Origin: Peptoniphilus vaginalis
GTDB taxonomy: Bacteria > Bacillota > Clostridia > Tissierellales > Peptoniphilaceae
Length of the DNA: 64,000 nt
Direction of reading: 5' to 3'
NCBI RefSeq assembly: GCF_900176605.1
Contig: NZ_FXLP01000005.1
Span: forward strand, 310,001-374,000
The notes under the pieces were generated by a model that made no database searches, had not been told where the DNA came from, and saw only the letters and a program-made list of their open reading frames with translations. Made by a program: the position numbers and the translations under genes. Within the stretch, counting starts at the first letter, position 1, and each line of letters opens with the position of its first letter. Shown in pieces: positions 8,293 through 18,425 of the stretch.

Positions 8293-11200
8293 TTGGCAAA
8301 TAGAATAAAAGGGATAACTGTTGAGATTGGTGGGGACACTACCAAATTACAGACTGCACTAAAACAAGTAAATACGGAGATTAAACATACTCAATCTGAA
8401 CTTCGTGATGTCAATAAACTTCTAAAACTTGATCCTGGCAACACTGAACTTATCTCACAAAAACATAAACTGTTAGGTCAGACATTAGAAGAAACAAAGA
8501 ATAAACTAAAATCATTAAAAGAGGCACAAAAACAAGCTGAACAGGCTCTTGCAGAAGGTAAAATTTCACAAGAGCAATATGATGCTCTTAAACGAGAGAT
8601 TATTGAAACAGAACAAGCCCTAAAGTCTCTAGAAAGACAAGGGGCAACCACTAATCAAACCCTGCAAAACATAGCTATTACTGGGGAAAAATGGCAAAAC
8701 ACAGGACAAAATATAGAAAACGTGGGAAGAAAAATGATGCCAGTATCTCTTGCAGTAGCAGGTCTTGGAGTAGCAGCTGTAAAGACTGCGTCAGATTTTG
8801 ACTCTGGTATGTCAAAGGTAAAAGCAGTATCTGGTGCAACAGGGTCCGACTTTGATGCCCTAAGAGAAAAGGCTCGTGAAATGGGAGCCAAGACAAAGTT
8901 CTCAGCATCTGAAGCGGCAGAGGCTATGAACTACATGGCCATGGCTGGTTGGAAAAGTAAAGATATGATTAGTGGTATTGAAGGAGTCATGAACCTTGCT
9001 GCAGCTAGTGGTGAGGATCTAGCTACTACTTCAGATATCGTTACAGATGCCCTTACAGCCTTTGGTTTAAAAGCTGAAGACTCTTCTCACTTTGCTGATG
9101 TTCTTGCTGCTGCATCATCTAATGCAAATACCAATGTTTCATTAATGGGTGAAACCTTTAAATATGCTGCACCTATTGCTGGTACACTTGGCTATTCAGT
9201 TGAAGATACAGCAGTAGCTATAGGTTTAATGGCTAACGCAGGAATAAAAGGTTCACAAGCAGGGACAGCTTTAAGGTCTGGACTAACAAGACTCGCATCA
9301 CCAACTAAAGAAGTTATTAATGGAATGTACATGTTGGGCTTATCTATTGAAGATGTGCAGGACCTTTCACTTGATGAGACTCTAAGCACCTTTAGAGTTG
9401 CCTTTGCTAATTTAGATGGAACTCAAAAAGCACAAGCAGCATCCATGATATTTGGTAAAAATGCCATGTCTGGAATGCTGGCAATTATAAATGCCAGTGA
9501 AAAAGACTATAACAGTTTAAGTGATGCCATATATAACGCAGATGGAACAGCAGAAAAAATGGCTGCTACTATGCAGGATAACCTAGCTGGTCAATTAAAA
9601 ATCCTACAATCTGCCTTAGAAGAATTAGCCATATCCTTTGGAGAACTTTTAATGCCTGCTGTTAGAAAAGCAGTAGATATATTAACAAAACTGGTAAATG
9701 GACTTAATGCACTTCCAGGTCCAGTAAAAGGCATTATTGCAGGTATCGGTCTTTTCATAGCTGCTCTTGGTCCTGTACTAATGATTGTAGGAAAACTTAT
9801 CTGGTCAATAGGAACTATTATGACTAAAGGTCCTCTAATAGTAGGAGGAATAACTAAGATAGTTGGAATCTTTACAGGTACACTTATACCAGCAATCACT
9901 GCAGTAGTATCAGCCATAGGTATTGTTCCTATTGCTATTGGTGCAGTAATAGCTGGTCTTGTTCTTTTATGGAAGAAGTGCGACTGGTTTAGAGAAGGGG
10001 TCATCTCCATATGGGAAACTATTAAGGAATCAACTGTTGCCATTTGGAATGGAATAAAAGAATTCTTCGTAAACTTATGGCAGGGGATATCTGATTCATG
10101 GACAAGTACCTGGACTGAAATCACAAGTTTTCTATCAGAATTTTGGACTGGATTTATTGAAAGAGTGAAAAATACTTGGAACGGCATCAAGGACTTCTTC
10201 GCCAATCTATGGAATGGACTTTCTGAAGGCTGGAATACTATCTGGACATCTATAACAACTTTTCTAACTGAATCTTGGAATACCTTTATCGAGGGAGCCA
10301 AGAGTTTATGGCAAAGTTTAGGAGAATTCTTTACAAGCCTCTGGACGGGAATTCAAACTACTTTTACCAATATATGGACAGCTATTTCAACTACAACTAC
10401 AGAAATATTTACAGCAGTTGGTGAGTTTATCAGAACTACTTGGGAAGGTATTAAGACTTTAATTTCAACAGTTCTTGATGCAATCAAAGTAAAAGTAGAG
10501 ACTATTTGGAATGGACTAAAAGAATTTTTAACAACAGTCATTACTGCTATTGGAGAATTTATTTCTACATCCTGGACAAACATAAAAACAACAATTGAGA
10601 CTATCTTGACTTCTATTAAGACAGTCCTTGAATCAATCTGGAATGGGATAAAGACCTTTATCTCATCAACAATGAATAACATTAAGTCCTTAGTTTCATC
10701 TGCTTGGAACTCCATAAAGTCGACTATTTCCTCTGCAGTAAATACTGCGAAGTCAGCCGTATCGTCTGCCTTTAATTCTATGAGATCAAGCATTTCATCG
10801 ACCATGTCAAATATTCAGTCCACTATTAGAAATGGATTTAATAATGCAGTTAATCACATTAAGAATTTGGCATCACAAGCCTATACATGGGGAGCTGATA
10901 TGATTAACGGAATTGCTAGAGGGATTAGAAGTGCAATTAGCAATGTGACATCTGCTGTTTCTAATGTAGCATCAACTATTAGGTCCTACCTGCACTTCTC
11001 TGTTCCAGATGTTGGCCCACTTACCGACTATGAATCTTGGATGCCAGACTTCATGGAAGGTCTATCTAAGGGGATAGAAAAGAGCAGAAGATTAGTACAA
11101 TCTTCAATGAAAAATGTCGCAAGTGATTTGGTTTTAAGCCCAAATATATCAGCTGTTGGCATAGGTGGACATGATAAAGAATCAGCTATAAATGGAATTG

Positions 11201-11358
11201 ATATAGGAAGACAAATATCCGATGCACTTGCAAACATTAATTTAAAATCAGAAAATACTGGAGATATAGTTATCCCAGTTTATCTTGGAGGCACACTCCT
11301 TGATGAAGTTATTGTTAATGCATCTATGCGTAAGAATTTAAGAAGTGGAGGAAGGTAA
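8293..11358 (+). CDS. Phage tail tape measure protein
   Basis: 1021 residues; sets tail length and is ejected during infection. TTG start chosen because GGAGGTGA sits at 8281-8288. N-terminal ~120 residues are coiled coil (TEIKHTQSELRDVNKLLKLD). A conserved TMP core follows with TKFSASEAAEAMNYMAMAGW near residue 200. Hydrophobic segments lie at about 470-560. Residues about 570-830 are Trp-spaced repeats (WNGIKEF, WTSTWTEITSFL and similar), and a C-terminal DYESWMPDFMEGLSKGIE block closes the protein. Length predicts a tail on the order of 150 nm if the usual ~0.15 nm per residue holds. Confidence 0.95.
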   Translation: MANRIKGITVEIGGDTTKLQTALKQVNTEIKHTQSELRDVNKLLKLDPGNTELISQKHKLLGQTLEETKNKLKSLKEAQKQAEQALAEGKISQEQYDALKREIIETEQALKSLERQGATTNQTLQNIAITGEKWQNTGQNIENVGRKMMPVSLAVAGLGVAAVKTASDFDSGMSKVKAVSGATGSDFDALREKAREMGAKTKFSASEAAEAMNYMAMAGWKSKDMISGIEGVMNLAAASGEDLATTSDIVTDALTAFGLKAEDSSHFADVLAAASSNANTNVSLMGETFKYAAPIAGTLGYSVEDTAVAIGLMANAGIKGSQAGTALRSGLTRLASPTKEVINGMYMLGLSIEDVQDLSLDETLSTFRVAFANLDGTQKAQAASMIFGKNAMSGMLAIINASEKDYNSLSDAIYNADGTAEKMAATMQDNLAGQLKILQSALEELAISFGELLMPAVRKAVDILTKLVNGLNALPGPVKGIIAGIGLFIAALGPVLMIVGKLIWSIGTIMTKGPLIVGGITKIVGIFTGTLIPAITAVVSAIGIVPIAIGAVIAGLVLLWKKCDWFREGVISIWETIKESTVAIWNGIKEFFVNLWQGISDSWTSTWTEITSFLSEFWTGFIERVKNTWNGIKDFFANLWNGLSEGWNTIWTSITTFLTESWNTFIEGAKSLWQSLGEFFTSLWTGIQTTFTNIWTAISTTTTEIFTAVGEFIRTTWEGIKTLISTVLDAIKVKVETIWNGLKEFLTTVITAIGEFISTSWTNIKTTIETILTSIKTVLESIWNGIKTFISSTMNNIKSLVSSAWNSIKSTISSAVNTAKSAVSSAFNSMRSSISSTMSNIQSTIRNGFNNAVNHIKNLASQAYTWGADMINGIARGIRSAISNVTSAVSNVASTIRSYLHFSVPDVGPLTDYESWMPDFMEGLSKGIEKSRRLVQSSMKNVASDLVLSPNISAVGIGGHDKESAINGIDIGRQISDALANINLKSENTGDIVIPVYLGGTLLDEVIVNASMRKNLRSGGR

Positions 11359-11720
11359 TGAAATATCAATCATATTTAATTATTGAAGGAGTAGACCTAC
11401 CACTACCAAATTCTTATGATTTGGAGTTTAGAGATATTGAGGCAGATACTGGAGGAGAAACAGAGGCAGGTACAATTCAGAGGGATATTGTTAGAAATAA
11501 AGTAGCGAGTATTTCTGTAAGTTTTTCTTGTAGTCCTAAGCTTGTAAAGAGATTGAGTAGTCTTACTAACAAGTCTAACCTTAAAGTTAAATTCTTAGAT
11601 ACAGAAACATTGGAACTTAAAGAGACACAAATGTATATAGACAAGTTTCAAGTCAAATTAATAAAAGATACTTCTTATAAGGGATTGTGGGAAGTATCTT
11701 TTTCATTGGAGGAGTATTGA
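11358..11720 (+). CDS. Phage tail protein, small distal-tail-region component
   Basis: 120 residues; overlaps the tape measure stop by one base (TAATG). No sharp motif. Its place between the tape measure and the large tail protein is where distal tail or adaptor proteins lie, but it is shorter than typical Dit proteins, so only a general tail role is claimed. Confidence 0.6.
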   Translation: MKYQSYLIIEGVDLPLPNSYDLEFRDIEADTGGETEAGTIQRDIVRNKVASISVSFSCSPKLVKRLSSLTNKSNLKVKFLDTETLELKETQMYIDKFQVKLIKDTSYKGLWEVSFSLEEY

Positions 11721-13609
11721 TGTATCCAATAAGCAATGAATATAAAAAAGCAATCAAAAAGAATTCTCGTAAATTTTACTGGACGGGAAATATCATCTTA
11801 AAAGATGAAACAATCATTCCATTTACCAATAAAGATATTCTTAAAGGGTCTGGATACATTCATCGTTCATGCTCTGGATCTTCTGAACTTGAAATAGGGA
11901 CAGTTTATGCTGGAGAGTTTGGAATTAGCCTTTTTTCAAATATAGATAGGTATTCTCTAGAGGATTCAAAGCTAGAACTTTTTTATAATCAAGAACTAGA
12001 AAATAAAAAGATAGAAACTATACCAATGGGAATATTTGATGTTACTGAGGCAAATAGGTCTAAGAAGATTTTAGAATTAAAAGGCTATGATTATATGCTT
12101 AGGTTTGATAAGAACTTCCCAGTTACAGATACCTTTGGCACAGCCTTTGAACTACTAAGTCTTTCATGTGAGAAGTGTAAGGTAGAATTAGGTATGACAG
12201 AAGATGAGGTAAGAACTTTTGTAAATGGTGAGGAAGTTTTGGCAATTTATCAAGACCATGATATAGAAACCTACAGGGACTTTATTCACTATATAGCATC
12301 GACTCTTGGTGCTTTTGCTGGGGTTTCTCGTGATGGTAAGTTGGTTTTAAAGAAGTATGCAGAAAGCATATCAACTGAAATTAAAACAAGAGAAAGATTT
12401 TCTTCATCAATATCAGATTTTAAGACAAGATATACAGCCATCAACTCAACAAATGCCAAGACTAAAATAGCTGAATATTACTCTTTAGAAAATGATGATG
12501 GACTAACTATGAATCTTGGGATAAATCCACTGATGCAGTTAGGACTTCCAGAAAAAAGAAAAAGGATGTGTGAGGCACTTCTTACTGAAATTTGCAAAAT
12601 TCATCACACACCTTTTGATATGGTAACAATAGGAGACCCAAGTCTTGATGTAGGAGACAGAATAGCTATTTCTTATGAAGAAGAAAAGATTGAAGGACTT
12701 ATCACTGACATAGAATATAAAATAAATAGCAAGCATAGAATTCTTGGTGTAGGAAAAAATCCCTATTTATCTAAAGCTAAGAGTAAGAATGATAAGAATA
12801 TAGTAGGACTGTTAAATCAAATTGAATCTGAAAAGTTAGTAGTTCATGCTTACTCAAATTACTCTGCTTTTAATCTTTCCACAACAGACACGCCGATAAT
12901 TCGTATAGAATTTGCCTCCAATAAAGAAACGGAGGCAATTTTTAATGCATCTATCTTGTTAAATATCATCTGTGATACTGAAGAAAAAACTAGAAAGATA
13001 TCAAGAAAGGTTAAGAAACAAGTAGAGGTTTTAAATAATGATGGAAAATCCTATGATCCTCCAAAGTTTGATACCCAAGAGGGCACAAGCGAAAAAGAGG
13101 AAGTAGAAGAATTAGACTTTATTGAAAACATAGAAATACCAACAAGGATTATTGTTACCTATGTTTTTAATGATACGAAAATAGAACATCATATTCCAAA
13201 AGAAACCTACTTAAGTGGTGACCATATTTTAAATCTTTTTTATCCGTTAACTAAACTTCAGGAAAAGACGATGAACAACTTCTCGGTATTAATTAGGCTT
13301 GAGTCTGGTCAAGCAATGATTGGAAAAGATAATGCTATCGCAGCTATATCTGGTCAATCTCTAGGTTCTACAGAGGCTTGGGATGGAAAGCTTAAGATTG
13401 ATGAGTCTTGGAAGAGAATAGAACTTAGTCATTCATTCTTGCTTAGGAAACTTAAAGCAGACTACAAAGTAGAAAGACAAATACCAACACCGATTATATT
13501 TAATGAAAAGGTAGGAAGATTCAAATATCAAGGATTAATGCTTGGAAAATATAAGGAAGAAATTACTACAGAATTTAAAGATAAGGAGGAAGGAAATGCT
13601 AAAAGGTAA
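11720..13609 (+). CDS. Phage tail-tip/baseplate protein (endopeptidase-like tail protein)
   Basis: 629 residues. The ATG at 11720 overlaps the previous stop (TGATG) and has GGAGGAG before it; the frame opens further upstream, but a TTG there has no ribosome site. The first ~370 residues resemble tail-associated hub proteins: a MYPISNEYKKAI start and a region that reads like baseplate-hub folds (GDRIAISYEEEKIEGLITDIEY). The C-terminal ~250 residues are divergent and may carry an adhesin-type domain. Exact enzymatic role cannot be shown. Confidence 0.65.
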   Translation: MYPISNEYKKAIKKNSRKFYWTGNIILKDETIIPFTNKDILKGSGYIHRSCSGSSELEIGTVYAGEFGISLFSNIDRYSLEDSKLELFYNQELENKKIETIPMGIFDVTEANRSKKILELKGYDYMLRFDKNFPVTDTFGTAFELLSLSCEKCKVELGMTEDEVRTFVNGEEVLAIYQDHDIETYRDFIHYIASTLGAFAGVSRDGKLVLKKYAESISTEIKTRERFSSSISDFKTRYTAINSTNAKTKIAEYYSLENDDGLTMNLGINPLMQLGLPEKRKRMCEALLTEICKIHHTPFDMVTIGDPSLDVGDRIAISYEEEKIEGLITDIEYKINSKHRILGVGKNPYLSKAKSKNDKNIVGLLNQIESEKLVVHAYSNYSAFNLSTTDTPIIRIEFASNKETEAIFNASILLNIICDTEEKTRKISRKVKKQVEVLNNDGKSYDPPKFDTQEGTSEKEEVEELDFIENIEIPTRIIVTYVFNDTKIEHHIPKETYLSGDHILNLFYPLTKLQEKTMNNFSVLIRLESGQAMIGKDNAIAAISGQSLGSTEAWDGKLKIDESWKRIELSHSFLLRKLKADYKVERQIPTPIIFNEKVGRFKYQGLMLGKYKEEITTEFKDKEEGNAKR

Positions 13610-14987
13610 ATCAGTTATTGAACTAACTGATGTGAGGACAAATAAGAAAGAGATATATGAAGATGAAAACTTAATAACTAATGCAGTCCCAGATTTATTA
13701 AGACTGAATCCATCGGGTCTTATGTATCCATTAGATAATGGAACAGTTCAGTTTAAAGATGAAATATTTCCCATAGCTAATAAATGTTATGGTGGAATAT
13801 TATTATTTGAAAATCCCTTGGAGGAGGATCCAAATAAAATAATTGCACCTTCAGACAATCCAATTATTGGTTATGCATCAAATGATGTTAATGATACTGA
13901 CAATTCCAAAAGAGGATCTGCGAACCTGACGGAATCCAAACCAATAGATAGAGGATATAAATTTGTATGGGACTTTTCAACTTCACAAGGAAATGGAAGG
14001 ATTTCATCCTTAGCTTTAACTCATTATAGAGGAGGCAAAAGCTTTTATGGGAACTCTTATGACAGAGAATCTGGAATTCTTATGTTAAACAAGGTTAGTA
14101 CAAAAACGGACAAAGCTGTTCTATCTTATTATGCAGGTCTTGTTGAAGTAAACTTAAAAGACCAAAGTTTTTATTCTATTTGGCCTATGCCCGATAGACA
14201 AATTCAAATAGCTAAAATTAAAGAGTCATTTTTCAATATAGGACTTAATGATACGATTTTAGGTATGCCTACACAAGATGTTGAAGTAAATTATATTAAA
14301 CCTGAAAAATTTTTCCCAAGTAGATATAGCATTAACTGTTCCTTCCATGATGGGGAAGATGGATATTGGTATGGATTTTCAACGGAAGGGGAAACGAACA
14401 GCAGGGGAAATGCTGAAATATATACAATAAAGATTAAGAAGGAAGATTTTTCATTTACAGAAGATAAGTGGGTGTTAGAAAATGTACAACTGCAAAGTAT
14501 AGGTAGATATCCAAGTTCTGAAAATGAAAGCCATTACAGGACGATAGGAAGTGTGGTTAGAGGTAAATATTTGTATTGTTTAAATTACAAAAAAAATGGT
14601 GTTTATAAAATAAATATTAATAATCCAGTGGACATTACATTGATTAATCTTGAAAATGAAGTTGATATTCTAAGAGGAGAATATACAAATCAGTATTTTT
14701 ACAAATATGGAGATTATGTAGCAACCAGACAGTTTTTAATTGATAAAAATGACAATGTTATTTATACAGCTAATGTTGATATGAAGTTTTTAACTACACC
14801 TTTAATTAATATTGGTCCATTTATGATTGGTTACGATACCGATGCAGGCTATGGAAATTATACTCTTTATAAACTTCTATTCCTTCAAACGCAATATCTT
14901 GGAACAATTAATAACCTTTCAAGCCCAATATTAAAAACGGCAGATAAGACAATGAAAATAACTTACACACTAACAGAGGAGGAATAA
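13596..14987 (+). CDS. Putative receptor-binding / minor tail fibre protein
   Basis: 463 residues. Start at ATG 13596 behind AAGGAGGAAGG; overlaps the upstream gene by 14 bases. The N-terminus (LKGKSVIELTDVRTNKKE) resembles the attachment part of minor structural proteins. The rest is beta-rich with repeated Tyr/Gly/Asn blades, some similar in tone to propeller-like proteins. It is the last structural gene before the holin, the usual slot for the receptor-binding protein. Function inferred from position. Confidence 0.6.
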   Translation: MLKGKSVIELTDVRTNKKEIYEDENLITNAVPDLLRLNPSGLMYPLDNGTVQFKDEIFPIANKCYGGILLFENPLEEDPNKIIAPSDNPIIGYASNDVNDTDNSKRGSANLTESKPIDRGYKFVWDFSTSQGNGRISSLALTHYRGGKSFYGNSYDRESGILMLNKVSTKTDKAVLSYYAGLVEVNLKDQSFYSIWPMPDRQIQIAKIKESFFNIGLNDTILGMPTQDVEVNYIKPEKFFPSRYSINCSFHDGEDGYWYGFSTEGETNSRGNAEIYTIKIKKEDFSFTEDKWVLENVQLQSIGRYPSSENESHYRTIGSVVRGKYLYCLNYKKNGVYKININNPVDITLINLENEVDILRGEYTNQYFYKYGDYVATRQFLIDKNDNVIYTANVDMKFLTTPLINIGPFMIGYDTDAGYGNYTLYKLLFLQTQYLGTINNLSSPILKTADKTMKITYTLTEEE

Positions 14988-14988
14988 A

Positions 14989-15390
14989 ATGAATAAGTTT
15001 TTAGAAATATTAAAAGTATGCTTTACAGCCATTGGAGGATGGTTGGGATTTTATCTTGGAAGTGTAGATGCTTTTATCTACACACTTCTTGCTTTTGTAA
15101 TAGCTGACTATTTAACAGGGGTTTTAAGAGCAGGGGTCGAAAGAAAGCTATCCTCATCCATAGGATTTAAAGGGATAGCTAAAAAGATTATGATTTTTAT
15201 AGTTGTAGGTATCGCAAACCTATGTGATGTAAATTTAATTAAAGGTGATGGAACAATGATAAGAACAGCCATCATCTTTTTTTATATAGCAAATGAAGGG
15301 CTCTCTATCTTGGAAAACTCTGTAGCACTAGGCTTGCCAGTACCAGAAAAACTAAAGGCGATTTTAAAACAATTCAAGGAGGAAAAATAA
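14989..15390 (+). CDS. Phage holin (phi29/Cph1-type holin family)
   Basis: 133 residues with about three membrane segments: AIGGWLGFYLGSVDAFIYTLLAFVIADYL near the N-terminus, then one near residue 65 (IMIFIVVGIANL). The D-Y-L-T-G-V-L-R-A motif is the signature of toxin-secretion/phage-lysis holins. Forms the membrane lesion that releases or activates the adjacent amidase. Confidence 0.9.
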   Translation: MNKFLEILKVCFTAIGGWLGFYLGSVDAFIYTLLAFVIADYLTGVLRAGVERKLSSSIGFKGIAKKIMIFIVVGIANLCDVNLIKGDGTMIRTAIIFFYIANEGLSILENSVALGLPVPEKLKAILKQFKEEK

Positions 15391-16215
15391 ATGAGTAATA
15401 GTCCATTAGTACAAGCAAGAATTCTCTCACCTAACCATAGCGGTAGAAGAAATCAAAAGATAACTAAAATAGCAATCCACCACGCAGCTGGAGTTATAAA
15501 TGGTAGAAATCTTGCTGGAGTATTTGTGCCAAAGTCAAGGCGAGCATCAGCGAACTACAACTTAGGATCCGATGGAGTCATTGTTTTAGGAGTAGATGAA
15601 TCCAACAGAGCGTGGACAACTTCATCTTCCTGGTGTGACAATCGAGCAGTAACAATTGAAGTAGGGAACTCTACGAGAGGACCTCAGTGGTTAGTTTCTG
15701 ATTACGTTTTAAATAGACTAATTGATTTAGTAACAGACATCTGTAGAAGAAATGGAATCTATCCTTGTACCTATACTGGAGGTAAGGATGGTGTTCTTCA
15801 AAAACACGAATGGTATAAAAGTACTAACTGTCCTGGTCCATATCTTGGCAGCAAGTTTCCATATATAGCAAATGAAGTAAATAAAAGACTAAGATGCAAT
15901 AAGACTGTTAGCAAACCAACAGGTGGACTATATAGAGTTAGAAAATCCTGGTCTGATGTAAAAAGCCAGAAAGGAGCATTTAAGAATTTAGAAAATGCTA
16001 AAAAGTGTGTCAATGCAAATCCAGGATATGCTGTCTATGATGCAAATGGTAGATCTCTTTATCCGGTAGCAAGTGCTCCATCAAAGAGTGTTGATACCTT
16101 AGCAAGAGAGGTAATTGCAGGAAATTGGGGAAATGGAGAAGAAAGAAAAAGAAGGTTAACTAACGCTGGATACGATTATTATGCTATTCAGAGGAGAGTA
16201 AACGAATTAATTTAA
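15391..16215 (+). CDS. Endolysin: N-acetylmuramoyl-L-alanine amidase with C-terminal CW_7-like domain
   Basis: 274 residues. N-terminal zinc amidase_2 domain (about 1-170): KIAIHHAAG supplies the first ligands, and HEWYKSTNCPGPY the later His and Cys. Residues about 180-230 (YRVRKSWSDVKSQKGAF...) look like a SPOR-type repeat. The last ~42 residues (LAREVIAGNWGNGEERKRRL...) match the Cpl-7/CW_7 cell-wall-binding repeat. Cleaves the MurNAc-Ala bond at the end of infection. Directly follows the holin (1-base gap) and ends the late operon before a terminator. Confidence 0.93.
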   Translation: MSNSPLVQARILSPNHSGRRNQKITKIAIHHAAGVINGRNLAGVFVPKSRRASANYNLGSDGVIVLGVDESNRAWTTSSSWCDNRAVTIEVGNSTRGPQWLVSDYVLNRLIDLVTDICRRNGIYPCTYTGGKDGVLQKHEWYKSTNCPGPYLGSKFPYIANEVNKRLRCNKTVSKPTGGLYRVRKSWSDVKSQKGAFKNLENAKKCVNANPGYAVYDANGRSLYPVASAPSKSVDTLAREVIAGNWGNGEERKRRLTNAGYDYYAIQRRVNELI

Positions 16216-16257
16216 TATATCAATTAAATCCTGATATACTTCTAATTTAGAAGTTTG

Positions 16258-16284
16258 AACTGACATCCTTCAGTTATTTTTTTT
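16258..16284 (+). terminator. Terminator at the end of the phage late operon
   Basis: AACTGA / TCAGTT stem (16258-16263 with 16270-16275), loop CATCCT, then A and eight T. Confidence 0.75.
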
Positions 16285-16310
16285 GTCTAACTTTTGGGGG
16301 TCAGTTCAAT

Positions 16311-16667
16311 ATCATCATTCAACTGTTTTTAGAAAATAACAAACTGAAAGGCTTGCTTCCTGATGTAAGTTTTAACAATCCGGAAGAGCTTGGTAAAGGC
16401 AAGGAACTGGTTGATAAGGTTTCAGGCCATATTAAAGTATTTCAAGACCCTGCTATTGATTTCAAAAGCAACATGGCAAGTGGCGATGACATTATCGGAG
16501 ATGCTTATGAGTACTTTATGATGAAACTTGCTCAAGAATCAGGTAAGAGCAAAGGGCAATCCTATACACCAAGTGAAGTGTCTCGAACAATAGCAAGGCT
16601 AATTGGCATCGGTAATATATATGTTAACGTACAAAGACCTTATACCCTGCACGATAGATGTACATGA
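16311..16667 (+). pseudogene. HsdM (type I restriction methylase) fragment
   Basis: About 115 codons, without a convincing start, of the N-terminal and linker part of a type I DNA methylase. The segment FENP-like DVSFNNPEELGKG, then GDDIIGDAYEYFMMKLAQES and SKGQSYTPSEVSRTIARLIG, are highly typical of HsdM just before the methylase core. After IGIGNI the text degrades (PYTLHDRCT in place of a PYTLYDPACGSGSL-type SAM motif) and stops. No HsdS or HsdR is nearby. It is a fossil of a restriction locus, with no expected activity. Confidence 0.8.
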
Positions 16668-16683
16668 TATTCTTGAAATGAAT

Positions 16684-17865
16684 TCAATTCTTTCTAACTT
16701 CTAAATCACGATGTTTTAAAAATGTCAACCATTGCAGTATCACATCTAAAGCCAGTTTGGCATTTCCTAAATTGCAATGATTTCCCGCATTTTCTTTTTC
16801 AGTAAAAAGGCGAAATGTGAGAGAGTTCGCATTGGTAAGTGCGTTGATTTCTTTGCCGATCATTCGGTAATCAACGAGGTGGTCTTGGTTGGCACCAAGA
16901 ATCAATACATCTTGTTCAATCATGGAGGCCACATCCATAATCTGATATTTACTCACTTTCTTCAGATAATCATAAATGCTGTCAGCTCCATAGGCGTACA
17001 TTCCATGATTGACACCCCATTGAAATAATGGGTCATTCTTACGTATCAATTTCATCATGCAAAGAATAGGGCTGAGAACGATGCTGAGATTATGTTTCAA
17101 CATAAACCTAACAATACCGCCTACATTTTTTGGTATTTGGTCGAGAACCACGTCTAGAAAGTCCGGTAAAACAGACCAAGATACAACCCTTGTAATTCTT
17201 TTGTCAAATGCAGCAGCACGCAGGGCCAGCATAGCTCCCAAAGAAACACCAATAATAATGACGTTATTCAAGTGAAAGAAATCTAATATTTCTTTGACTG
17301 GATGTTCCCAAGCATATGTAAAGTGTTTCCCTTGAACACGAATAACGTTGCCTTGTCCAGGACCTTCAAATAGATATACATCATACCCTTGTTCAGAAAG
17401 ATATAACATCGGCAAAAACATTTCCTCAAAGCATGAATCGTTACCACCGTGTAAAAGAATGGTGCCCTTACATTGTTTTTGAGCTTTTGCAACCATGATT
17501 GGCAGCATAACATCTTCATATGGAACTTGAATTTTCTGGACACGTCCCTCATCGAAATAAGAATGGTAATACTCATAAAACAGTTCCGTGGCTTTTATAT
17601 AGTATTCCTTGTTGCCAGGATTTACATCAAAAAATTCGCTCATTCGGTAATATGAAATTGCCTGAGGGATTCTGTTTTGAGAGAGTGCATGATCCCCAAG
17701 GTAAATCATTTCCTTCTTCCAGCTTGTGCTGTCTGTAATCTTTTTGGCAGACTGCATCACATCGTTTAAATTCCCGCCATTCCAAAGAATGACGCGGTTA
17801 AGCTGAAAGTTAAAATTAGGATCAGGATTTAGGTGATACATACCTTGTTTAAATTTCAACTCCAT
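16684..17865 (-). CDS. Alpha/beta hydrolase family protein
   Basis: 393 residues. The N-terminal ~120 residues form a helical cap-like region; the hydrolase core follows with an HGGND oxyanion-type motif (LLHGGNDSC) and the nucleophile elbow GVSLGA (Gly-x-Ser-x-Gly). A late Asp in LGANQDHLVD and a His in GNHCNLG complete a plausible triad. FrsA/dienelactone-type cytosolic esterase; substrate unknown. AAGGAGG precedes the start. Forms a minus-strand pair with the HXXEE membrane gene and is divergent from a TetR gene, which probably controls both. Codon use is less AT-rich than in the phage genes, suggesting transfer. Confidence 0.8.
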   Translation of the reverse strand: MELKFKQGMYHLNPDPNFNFQLNRVILWNGGNLNDVMQSAKKITDSTSWKKEMIYLGDHALSQNRIPQAISYYRMSEFFDVNPGNKEYYIKATELFYEYYHSYFDEGRVQKIQVPYEDVMLPIMVAKAQKQCKGTILLHGGNDSCFEEMFLPMLYLSEQGYDVYLFEGPGQGNVIRVQGKHFTYAWEHPVKEILDFFHLNNVIIIGVSLGAMLALRAAAFDKRITRVVSWSVLPDFLDVVLDQIPKNVGGIVRFMLKHNLSIVLSPILCMMKLIRKNDPLFQWGVNHGMYAYGADSIYDYLKKVSKYQIMDVASMIEQDVLILGANQDHLVDYRMIGKEINALTNANSLTFRLFTEKENAGNHCNLGNAKLALDVILQWLTFLKHRDLEVRKN

Positions 17866-17903
17866 GCAAAAGACCTCCTTAAAAATTTGCTATTTGTGTG
17901 TAA

Positions 17904-18425
17904 TTAAATTTCCCACTTTTTGATAAAAGTTTCAAAAGATTTCATACATCTATGCAAAATAGCCACCATTAAGAGCATCAAAATAGCGCCTACTACACAA
18001 CTGATCCATAATTGAGCTGTGGTAAAAGAAAGGAATTTATTTGAAACCCAAATGATATAAAAGCATAACGGAAGGAACGGGATTGCGGTGACCACTCCGG
18101 GTACATAGCCATTAAATTGCAACGCCAACATACAATGCACAATAAGGTGAAAGGTAAATCCAAAAAATAATCCCAGCCACAAAAAGTACCAATCAAAGAT
18201 ACAAGCAGAGAGGGATAAAGCTGAAATAATGAAAAATTCAATCAATACACCAATGGAAAATGACGGTGTGCTTCCCAAATCGGCAAATGGAATCTTCTTC
18301 ATTTTTGTTGTTTGTATTTTTCTTTTATATTTCTGTTTCCATGCCTCCACAAAAATAATCTCCTCGAAGTCATGCAGCATAAAAATAACAGGGAACAGCC
18401 AAACAATCGTATTTATTGTATTCAT
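17904..18425 (-). CDS. HXXEE domain-containing membrane protein
   Basis: 173 residues with the defining motif: an early helix ending in MLHDFEEIIFVEAW (His-x-x-Glu-Glu). About four membrane helices follow (for example near residues 55-75, 80-100, 105-125 and 130-152). Conserved acidic and His residues in such proteins suggest a metal-bound membrane enzyme, but the biochemical role is unknown. It lies 38 bases upstream of the hydrolase on the same strand and probably forms an operon with it. Confidence 0.82.
   Translation of the reverse strand: MNTINTIVWLFPVIFMLHDFEEIIFVEAWKQKYKRKIQTTKMKKIPFADLGSTPSFSIGVLIEFFIISALSLSACIFDWYFLWLGLFFGFTFHLIVHCMLALQFNGYVPGVVTAIPFLPLCFYIIWVSNKFLSFTTAQLWISCVVGAILMLLMVAILHRCMKSFETFIKKWEI

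Noticed and set aside
9591-10805. Long minus-strand open frames opposite the tape measure gene
   Set aside because: They lack ribosome sites, mirror the codon bias of the plus-strand gene, and match no family; they are antisense shadows.
10000-10810. Regular Trp/Ile-rich repeats in the tape measure region that might be read as a tandem repeat or CRISPR-like array
   Set aside because: The repeats are in-frame protein repeats of varying length inside one gene, with diverged DNA and no constant spacer size. No CRISPR array was seen anywhere in the window.
16311-16667. Working restriction-modification system
   Set aside because: Only the pre-catalytic part of HsdM remains, the SAM motif is lost, and no HsdS or HsdR is present.
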